A stretch of 5,215 nt of DNA. Source: DASWJZ01 sp964487455. GTDB lineage: Bacteria > Pseudomonadota > Alphaproteobacteria > Rhizobiales > Afifellaceae. This document shows positions 1 to 4,896 of the stretch, piece after piece (position 1 is the stretch's first letter; the number at the start of each line of letters is the position of its first letter). The stretch spans positions 1 to 5,215 of the forward strand of contig CAZARE010000074.1 in NCBI GenBank assembly GCA_964487455.1, read 5' to 3'. Made by a program: the position numbers and the translations under genes. The notes beneath the pieces are model-generated. The model saw nothing but the letters and a program-made list of their open reading frames with translations. It searched no databases and was not told the origin of the DNA.

Positions 1-27
1 GCACGGCCGTAACCCCGAACCCCTCGC

Positions 28-649
28 CTACGCCACTGCGCTCGGCAGCGGCTCGCCGGCGAAATGCGCATCGAGGTTCGCGACCACCAGCGCGCCCATC
101 TTGTTGCGCGTCTGGTGCGTGGCGCTGCCCTGGTGCGGCGACAGCACGACGTTGTCCAGCGTGTACAGCGCCTCCGGGACGATCGGCTCCTTCTCGAACA
201 CATCGAGAGCCGCGCCGCCGAGCGCGCCGGACTGCAGCATCTCGACCAGAACCGGCTCATCGACGAGCGAGCCGCGCGCCATGTTGACAAGGTGCCCGTC
301 GGGGCCGAGCGCCGACAGCACCTCGCGCGAGACGATCTTCTCAGTGGCCTTCCCGCCCGGCGCGATGACCACCAGCCAATCGCAATCGCGCGCCATGTCG
401 ACAAGCTTCTCGTAGTAGACATACGGCTCGTCCGGCTGCTCGCGCCGGCCGTGGTAGACGACGCGCATCTTCATCGCCTGCGCGCGGATGGCGATCTCCT
501 TGCCGATCCTTCCTAGCCCCAGGATACCGACCGTCTTGCCGTTCAATTCGCTCAGAAGCGGATACGTCGCCTTGGCCCACTTCCCCTGCCGCACATACTG
601 GTCGGCCTGGGGAAGCCCCGCAACTTTCTGACTCAGTAAGACTAGACTA
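28..649 (-). pseudogene. D-2-hydroxyacid dehydrogenase, 5'-truncated remnant
   Basis: This is the C-terminal part of an NAD(P)-dependent D-isomer-specific 2-hydroxyacid dehydrogenase, an enzyme family that reduces 2-keto acids such as glyoxylate or hydroxypyruvate in the cytoplasm. Counting from the first available start (GTG at 594), the Rossmann motif GLGRIG is at residues 26-31. An HGRR stretch after the second strand (48-51) suggests NADP preference. The family's catalytic residues are all present: Arg107 in NMARGSLVDE, Glu136 in DVFEKEP and His154 in SPHQG. The family is usually about 310-330 residues; only 188 remain here. The frame stays homologous-looking above 594 (LPQADQYVRQGKW, the linker before the Rossmann domain) to about 630, then reaches the IS630 element and an in-frame stop at 679-681. 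The substrate-domain N-terminus, about 90-100 residues, is missing, so the product should be inactive. The exact substrate cannot be read from the sequence. Confidence 0.9.
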
Positions 650-677
650 GTGTCCTGAATCAGAGATTCGCTTAAGA
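650..677 (+). repeat. Left terminal inverted repeat of the IS630 element
   Basis: This 28-bp end matches the reverse complement of 1802-1829 at 25 of 28 positions. The outer 10 bases (GTGTCCTGAA) are identical in both ends, and the three mismatches are further in. It is immediately preceded by the TA target dinucleotide. Confidence 0.92.
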
Positions 678-712
678 TTCATGATCTTATCCGATTTCGG
701 GGAGAACAGGTC

Positions 713-1807
713 ATGACCGGTCGACCTCTGGCGGGATTGGAGCTCAGCGCAGTGGAAGAAGGGGAACTGCGGAGCCTGTCGCGCCGGCGGAAGACGGCGC
801 AAGCGCTGGCGCTGCGGGCGCGCATCGTGCTGGCTTGTGCGGCGGGCAACGCCAATCAGGCGGTGGCCGCGAAGCTCGGGGTGACGCCGCAGACGGTCGG
901 CAAATGGCGAGCCCGCTTCGTGGAGCGGCGGCTCGACGGCCTTTATGACGAGCCGCGTCCTGGCGTGCCGCGCTCGATCGACGATGCCCAGGTGGAGGCG
1001 GTGATCGTCGCCACGCTGGAGACCATGCCACAGGGCGCCACTCATTGGAGAGCTCGCGCGCGATGGCGCGTAACAGCGGCATCTCCACCTCTTCCCGTGC
1101 AGCGCATCTGGCGCGCCTTCGGCCTGCAGCCGCACCGCGCCGATACTTTCAAGCTCTCCACCGATCCGCTGTTCGTCGACAAGGTGCGCGACATCGTCGG
1201 TCTCTATATGAGCCCACCCGATCATGCCCTGGTGCTGTGCGTCGACGAAAAGAGCCAGATGCAGGCGCTCGACCGAAGCCAGCCGCTCTTGCCGCTCTCG
1301 CCTGGCCAGCCCGAGCGGCGCACCCACGACTACAAGCGGCACGGCACGACAGCGCTGTTCGCCGCTCTCGACATAGCCACTGGCCGCATCCTCGGCCGCT
1401 GCTACAGGCGGCATCGCGCCAGCGAGTTCCGCCGCTTCCTCGATGCCATCGATGCGGCCGTGCCGGACGATCTCGATATCCACCTTGTCCTGGACAACTA
1501 CGCCACCCACAAGGCTCCCAAGATCAAAGCCTGGTTCGCCAAGCGGCCGCGCTATCACCTGCACTTCACGCCGACCTATGCCTCCTGGCTCAATCAGGTC
1601 GAACGATGGTTCGCGCTTCTCAGCGAGCGTCAGATCCGCCGCGGCGTTCACCGCAGCGTCAACGACCTGGAGGAGGCCGTTGCCGCCTTCATCGCCAACC
1701 ACAACGCTGCCCCGCAACCGTTCCGCTGGACCAAGTCCGCTGACGACATAATCCAGTCCGTCGCCAGATTCTGTCAGAGGACACTTGCTGTCCATGCCAC
1801 TTCTTAA
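713..1807 (+). CDS. IS630-family DDE transposase with a scrambled segment
   Basis: This 364-residue protein is a full-length IS630-family transposase, which cuts and joins DNA at the element ends. The N-terminal helix-turn-helix part includes AVAAKLGVTPQTVGKWRARF (about 51-70). The DDE catalytic core shows Asp178 in CVDEKSQ, Asp261 in LVLDNYATHK and Glu297 in SWLNQVERWF, giving 35 residues between the last two. The ATG at 713 has GGAG at 701-704 and AGG at 708-710; the stop lies inside the right inverted repeat. Residues 113-128 do not look like the family. The +1-shifted frame at 1051-1095 reads SSRAMARNSGISTSS, which is the expected continuation of THW before VQRIWRAFGLQPHR. An extra AG near 1049-1050 and an extra C in the run at 1094-1096 therefore appear to have shifted and then restored the frame. 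The affected stretch belongs to the second DNA-binding subdomain, so activity is doubtful. Confidence 0.93.
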   Translation: MTGRPLAGLELSAVEEGELRSLSRRRKTAQALALRARIVLACAAGNANQAVAAKLGVTPQTVGKWRARFVERRLDGLYDEPRPGVPRSIDDAQVEAVIVATLETMPQGATHWRARARWRVTAASPPLPVQRIWRAFGLQPHRADTFKLSTDPLFVDKVRDIVGLYMSPPDHALVLCVDEKSQMQALDRSQPLLPLSPGQPERRTHDYKRHGTTALFAALDIATGRILGRCYRRHRASEFRRFLDAIDAAVPDDLDIHLVLDNYATHKAPKIKAWFAKRPRYHLHFTPTYASWLNQVERWFALLSERQIRRGVHRSVNDLEEAVAAFIANHNAAPQPFRWTKSADDIIQSVARFCQRTLAVHATS

Positions 1808-1829
1808 ACGAATCTCCGGTTCAGGACAC
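1802..1829 (-). repeat. Right terminal inverted repeat of the IS630 element
   Basis: This is the reverse-complement partner of 650-677, with 25 of 28 bases matching. It overlaps the last codons and the TAA stop of the transposase and is followed directly by the duplicated TA and then GTC. Confidence 0.92.
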
Positions 1830-1992
1830 TAGTCCATGTGGCAAAATTATCACCCCCGCGACGATTAGTGGAGTCTCCACGAGGTAGCAGTTGCATCGTG
1901 TCTCCAGAGTCCTGAAAAAGGGGCAGCCAAGAAACAGGGAAATGCCTCAATGAGTATCGAGCGCATGGGGCCCGCGGTGAAGGGGGTGTAAG

Positions 1993-2664
1993 ATGAAACG
2001 GCTACCGCTACTACTGCTTTCGATGCCCTTGCTGGCAGGGTGCACAACCTCGCAGACCGACGTTCTCGCGCCATATACGCTTGCGAATGGCCAGTACCTG
2101 CAGGACGTCGTGACCATCGGGACGGACAAGAAGGGGGCGGCACCGATCGTCACTGTAGTGAACACGTACGATATCAACAAGACTGGTAGAGCGGAACTTG
2201 TCTCTCATGATGCTGCCTCGAGTCCGGGCCTAGCGACCGTGATCGCGGGCGGCTTGGCGGGCTCCATCCCCAACGCGATCGGCACGGTCGGTGCGGCAGC
2301 GTTGCGCAGGCCTGACAGACTTAGTCTTGTCGATTGCAACACTAACCAGAACCAGAGCCAGCAGGGCACGTCTATCGGCGGCACGGCTGGCGCCGGCGGT
2401 GCGGGCGGCAACGGCGGCAACAGCATTGGCCTCGGCGTCAGCGCCGCCAATGCGACGGGCGGCACTGGCGGAACCAGCACTGGCGGGGCTGGCGGGGCTG
2501 GCGGAGCCGGTGGCGGCGCTGCGAGCAACGGTGGGGCCGCGACAGCGACTTCCGGCACAGCGACTGGGACCGGCGGCGACGCAAGCGGCGGCAGCGGCGG
2601 TATTGGCGGCGCCGCGAGTGCGCTTACCGCGCTGGCCGGCGAAAACTCGAACGGCGGATGCTAG
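1993..2664 (+). CDS. Glycine-rich lipoprotein of unknown function
   Basis: I do not recognise a named family. The 223-residue product starts with a lipoprotein signal peptide: MKR, a Leu-rich core, and the lipobox LLAGC with the lipidated Cys at 17. Thr at +2 favours the outer membrane. Residues 18-113 form an ordinary-looking domain with a Gly/Ala-rich stretch at about 81-103 (VIAGGLAGSIPNAIGTVG) that could pack against membrane. From about 129 to 207 the chain is low-complexity Gly/Ala/Ser/Thr with many GG pairs. No Lys or Arg occurs after Arg109, and only three acidic residues follow. The protein ends in Cys223 after NSNGG; Cys115 is the only other internal Cys. The ATG at 1993 has AGGGGG at 1980-1985, seven bases upstream. 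A 13-codon frame at 1950-1991 ends one base before the start. The gene is followed by a hairpin terminator and looks monocistronic. Confidence 0.8.
   Translation: MKRLPLLLLSMPLLAGCTTSQTDVLAPYTLANGQYLQDVVTIGTDKKGAAPIVTVVNTYDINKTGRAELVSHDAASSPGLATVIAGGLAGSIPNAIGTVGAAALRRPDRLSLVDCNTNQNQSQQGTSIGGTAGAGGAGGNGGNSIGLGVSAANATGGTGGTSTGGAGGAGGAGGGAASNGGAATATSGTATGTGGDASGGSGGIGGAASALTALAGENSNGGC
2481..2507 (+). repeat. Three tandem 9-bp units inside the glycine-rich tail
   Basis: The unit TGGCGGGGC occurs twice in tandem (2481-2489, 2490-2498), followed by a one-mismatch copy TGGCGGAGC (2499-2507). It encodes Gly-Gly-Ala triplets in the lipoprotein tail. Since 9 bp is a multiple of three, slippage here would change tail length without breaking the frame. 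Confidence 0.75.
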
Positions 2665-2687
2665 CTCTGAGCTGTCGGCCTCGGATA

Positions 2688-2716
2688 AGTAGCCCCCGGC
2701 TCTGCCGGGGGCTACT
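2688..2716 (+). terminator. Strong hairpin terminator after the glycine-rich lipoprotein gene
   Basis: A perfect 13-bp stem, AGTAGCCCCCGGC pairing with GCCGGGGGCTACT, closes a 3-base TCT loop. It starts 24 bases after the lipoprotein stop codon. The downstream side is only CATTT, so the T-tract is poor, but the GC-rich stem would be very stable. Position and shape fit an intrinsic terminator for the plus strand. It would also block readthrough from the right. Confidence 0.85.
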
Positions 2717-3120
2717 CATTTGGCGATGCCTGCTCTCAGTAAACAAAACAACCGCCGCGATTCCCGCGCAGCCATCCGCTCGACTGGTCTCAGCTTCGCT
2801 GTCCCGGGCGAATCGCTTCAGCGGATAGCAACCCTCGAGAACCCGCTTATGCCCTTCCCCGACCTCTTGCGGCACGGCGTCGATGACGGCCGAGACGAGG
2901 CCGGCGAGACATCGATGCCATAGAACTCATCGAGGCGGCCATCTCACGCACCTCATGCGGCGCGCATACATTGCTGATGACCTTGTCGTCCTCGATTCTG
3001 GCTTGTACGTGCGAGAAATCGCGGCGAGGGATTGAGGTCGGGCGGCCGCGATAGGCCACAGTCGCGGCGCTCGCTCGGCGCTTTGCAGATCAGGCGACCG
3101 GCCGCGGGCGCATCTCAGCA
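2717..3120. other. Intergenic stretch without an intact gene
   Basis: This stretch of about 400 bases lies between the terminator of the glycine-rich lipoprotein gene and the stop of the convergent DUF2807-like gene. It contains the IS256-type relic at 2819-3032. The flanking parts, 2717-2818 and 3033-3120, show no recognisable coding sequence, RNA or convincing terminator. Short open frames here (for example 2720-2923 plus) have no plausible ribosome binding site and carry no family signature. Confidence 0.6.
2819..3032 (-). pseudogene. Decayed IS256-family (Mutator-type) transposase fragment
   Basis: Minus-strand segments in different frames line up in order with the conserved middle of IS256-family transposases. 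They are IPRRDFSH...ARIEDDKVIS (3032-2973), MYARRM (2971-2954), VREMAA (next, frame restored), DEFYGIDVSP (2931-2902), and LVSAVIDAVPQEV continuing to RVLEGCYPL (2899-2819). The family pattern is roughly DDKVISMYARGMSVREIQGHLEELYGIDVSPDLIS.VTD.V..EV..WQ.RPLE..YP, so this corresponds to about 70-80 residues just before the catalytic DDE core. At least four frame changes separate the pieces. No terminal inverted repeats or target duplications are visible, and nothing recognisable continues below 2819. This is an old relic that cannot encode an active enzyme. The match comes from remembered family sequence and has not been searched. Confidence 0.72.
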
Positions 3121-3948
3121 TCAGTTGCCCACGATGACTTGCCCCCCTCCCGAAACCGAGCGGGAGACCACATTGTCTGTCTGAGTCACCTCGACTCGGC
3201 CGCCGCTGCTGGCCGAGGCGCTGAGGGCGGCGATTCGGCCGTCGTGCTCGATGCTCCCTCCGCCCGACGCATTGGCGCGAAGTGTCGTCGCTTGACCGCC
3301 TTGGATTTCGATCCAGCCGCCCGCTGAGGCGCTTGCCTCTACCGCTCCCACGGCAGACGCCACGCGGACGGATCCGCCGCTGCTTGCTTCGGCAACGAGA
3401 TCCGCCACGGGGCCGGTTGTGACCGCTCCCCCGGCTGACGCTTGGAGCAGAGCCGCCCCGACGGCACCGGCTGTGAGAGTGGCCCCTCCGCTCATCTCCG
3501 CCTGCAGCATTCCGGCAACGTCGGCAACGTCCCAAAATGCGCAGCCGACTTGCCTGATATACAAGTCGGCGGTGGGGCCGATCGCCCCTATCACGCCGGA
3601 GTTTGTGCCGCTCACGCTGAGTGTTCGCGGCGCATGGACGATCACCCGCGGCGCCTCGCTCATTTCGGCACGGCCGCCGCCCCTCAGCCCCACCTGCAGA
3701 CTGCCGTGCGCCTGGGCGCAGGCGCCCACCTCAACGCCGCTTGTCAGCACCGCACGCCCGCCTTCCTGCGTCACCGTCACCGGCGGCAGGCTGCCGCTCC
3801 CCGGCCGTACCTCTACCGCAAAATCGGAGCGAGCTTCAGGCACCACGGTGACCCACGCGACGAGGCCATCAAGGACCAATTCTGCTGCCTGCGCGCCAGC
3901 CGAGGGCACAGCACAGGCGCAGACGAACAGGGCAAGCGCTTTGCTCAA
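3121..3948 (-). CDS. Secreted DUF2807-like (head GIN domain) repeat protein
   Basis: This 275-residue exported protein has a Sec signal peptide with likely cleavage at AGAQA-AE (about residue 21). Residues 25-145 look like the first part of a DUF2807 / GIN-type beta-structured domain, including an RVIVHAPRTLSVSGTNSG stretch (101-118). From about 148 to the C-terminus there are seven repeats of roughly 19 residues, each centred on a small-residue turn such as ASSGGSVRV, ASAGGWIEI, ASGGGSIEH or ASSGGRVEV. The GG pairs fall at 154, 173, 191, 210, 230, 249 and 268. Such regularity is what a parallel beta-helix with one turn per repeat would show. Mature Cys77 and Cys136 could form a disulfide. 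The start is TTG at 3948, chosen because AGGAGG (minus strand, 3960-3955) lies six bases upstream and the signal peptide begins there. DUF2807 proteins are cell-envelope proteins of unknown role; the family call is by pattern only. Confidence 0.82.
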   Translation of the reverse strand: MSKALALFVCACAVPSAGAQAAELVLDGLVAWVTVVPEARSDFAVEVRPGSGSLPPVTVTQEGGRAVLTSGVEVGACAQAHGSLQVGLRGGGRAEMSEAPRVIVHAPRTLSVSGTNSGVIGAIGPTADLYIRQVGCAFWDVADVAGMLQAEMSGGATLTAGAVGAALLQASAGGAVTTGPVADLVAEASSGGSVRVASAVGAVEASASAGGWIEIQGGQATTLRANASGGGSIEHDGRIAALSASASSGGRVEVTQTDNVVSRSVSGGGQVIVGN

Positions 3949-3954
3949 GCAGTT

Positions 3955-3960
3955 CCTCCT
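3955..3960 (-). promoter_or_regulatory. Strong Shine-Dalgarno that decides a TTG start
   Basis: The minus strand reads GAGGAGGAACTGC directly before TTG at 3948. A full AGGAGG six bases from the codon supports TTG as the start of the DUF2807-like gene, and the signal peptide begins exactly there. Confidence 0.8.
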
Positions 3961-4114
3961 CAGAAGCTGGAGGCACCAGTGAAATCAGCCTCGATAATAA
4001 GGCGGAGAGCGCAACAACACCAGCCAGCGAGGCACGGCTCTGCCTGGCGGGGATGCACTGATTGGACGAGGCACCGGCACACGTTCGGACAGCGATCAGT
4101 CGCGGGGGCGAATC

Positions 4115-4136
4115 GCTGTGGCGCTTTCGCCACAGC
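4115..4136. repeat. Perfect 9-bp inverted repeat between divergent genes
   Basis: GCTGTGGCG pairs with CGCCACAGC around a 4-base CTTT loop. It lies between the divergent starts of the DUF2807-like gene (3948, minus) and the Omp10-like gene (4203, plus). There is no T-tract on either side, so it is not a typical terminator. It could be a leader hairpin or a regulator site; its role is unknown. Confidence 0.5.
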
Positions 4137-4202
4137 ATTCATGCTTGGCTACGGTTATGATGATGACCTACTTTCATTCTAAAGTGGCAGGGACCTGGGT
4201 AA

Positions 4203-4619
4203 ATGCCGAAGTCAAGTCCGATGCGTCTGGGAAGATGCCTGATCAAGCAACGGGGCGTCACACTTGCTTTCGCGAGCCTCCTTCTGGCCGCGTGTGGAAC
4301 CTCACAAATGGAGTCGCGCGCCCACTTGCAGGCGCCCACGCAAATTGACGGAAGCTGGGCCGCATCCGACGGCGCCTATACCGTCACATTCCGGGACGGG
4401 AGATTCATCACGCGGCAAATCAGAACCAGCGCGCTTCTGGCACAAGGCTTCTACGAAGTGCAGGGGGACAAGGTCGGCATGCGGTGGGTGTCAAGGGCCA
4501 CAGGGAAGCGCCTCCACGCCATCTGCTCGTTCACTTCGACAAGCAAGGCTCGCTGCGTTCAGGGGGGCATCGGAGGTTTCAACCTCACGCGTCTCACCGG
4601 CAGCCCTGTGGGAATCTGA
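4203..4619 (+). CDS. Omp10-like small outer-membrane lipoprotein
   Basis: This is a 138-residue predicted lipoprotein. The signal peptide has a basic N-region (RLGRCLIKQR), the hydrophobic core VTLAFASLLLAAC, and a lipobox with Cys at 31. Gly at +2 favours the outer membrane. The mature part resembles Brucella/rhizobial Omp10: an IDGSW start to the domain (48-52), a beta-rich segment GAYTVTFRDGRFITRQIRTS (57-76), LLAQGFYEVQGDKVGMRW (78-95), a Cys pair at 108 and 118, and a closing FNLTR. The length is near that of Omp10 (about 126). Omp10 is an immunogenic outer-membrane lipoprotein; its molecular function is not settled. The start is uncertain: ATG at 4203 gives a long N-region, while an in-frame ATG at 4221 gives a more usual signal peptide, and neither has a strong ribosome binding site. 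It stands alone on the plus strand, divergent from the DUF2807-like gene. The resemblance is recalled and not searched. Confidence 0.8.
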   Translation: MPKSSPMRLGRCLIKQRGVTLAFASLLLAACGTSQMESRAHLQAPTQIDGSWAASDGAYTVTFRDGRFITRQIRTSALLAQGFYEVQGDKVGMRWVSRATGKRLHAICSFTSTSKARCVQGGIGGFNLTRLTGSPVGI

Positions 4620-4683
4620 CGCGCCAACGATTTTTCAACCCCTCCGCAACAGACGCGGGCTTGGCTAGACGACCTGCTGCGCT

Positions 4684-4728
4684 AGGCGCCCCCCGACGGA
4701 CAGCGGACGGCGCAGCGATCGGGCGCCT
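4684..4728. repeat. Inverted repeat after the Omp10-like gene
   Basis: AGGCGCCC (4684-4691) and GGGCGCCT (4721-4728) are perfect 8-bp inverted arms with a 29-base spacer. They lie about 65 bases past the stop at 4619. The long loop and absence of a T-tract make this a weak candidate terminator, and it may be chance in GC-rich sequence. Confidence 0.3.
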
Positions 4729-4896
4729 GCCATTGTGACGTTGGGGCTCGCCTCGTGGAGAGGAGTCGCCTTTCAACCGGTCCCCTGTTGAAGGGCGTGC
4801 GACAGTGATCTACACTGGTCCTCCTCGTGCGGGCGAGCACTGCCTCGTGTCAACACCACCTTCGCCGTTCATTGAGTGGTCGTGTTGGAGCAGCAA

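Larger units (their letters stand above)
650..1829 (+). mobile_element. IS630-family insertion sequence, complete, 1180 bp
   Basis: The element is bounded by imperfect terminal inverted repeats beginning GTGTCCTGAA. It holds a single transposase gene on the plus strand and is flanked on both sides by TA (648-649 and 1830-1831). TA target duplication is the hallmark of IS630/Tc1-type transposition. The flanks read GAC-TA on the left and TA-GTC on the right, so the empty site would be the palindrome GACTAGTC. This contains CTAG, the target known to be preferred by IS630 itself. The element lies antiparallel to the dehydrogenase remnant it abuts. Boundaries are read directly from the repeats. 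I do not assign an IS name. Confidence 0.93.

Noticed and set aside
64..516. Plus-strand frames opposite the dehydrogenase remnant
   Set aside because: They are shadows of a minus-strand coding region with unmistakable cofactor and catalytic motifs.
1045..1743. Plus-strand frame of 232 codons inside the transposase
   Set aside because: Only its first 15 or so residues are transposase-like, explained by the local double frameshift. The rest is an Arg/Pro/Ala-rich shadow, so it is not a separate gene or a programmed-frameshift product.
647..1795. Long minus-strand open frame of 382 codons across the IS630 element
   Set aside because: It is the antisense shadow of the transposase in GC-rich DNA; it has no family motifs and the plus-strand frame has clear DDE residues.
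2205..2558. Proline-rich minus-strand frame opposite the glycine-rich tail
   Set aside because: Poly-Pro/Ala is just the complement of GGC/GCC glycine-alanine codons; no start site or domain supports it.
2720..2923. Small plus-strand frame of 67 codons after the terminator
   Set aside because: It has no ribosome binding site, lies just after a terminator and overlaps the IS256-type relic on the other strand.
2807..4117. Shared 12-mer GGGCGAATCGCT near 2807 and 4108
   Set aside because: Only two copies, short, different contexts and no extension; consistent with chance.
3442..4182. Plus-strand frame of 246 codons opposite the DUF2807-like gene
   Set aside because: Its composition is shadow-like and it lacks recognisable motifs, while the minus strand has a signal peptide, a strong Shine-Dalgarno and regular repeats.
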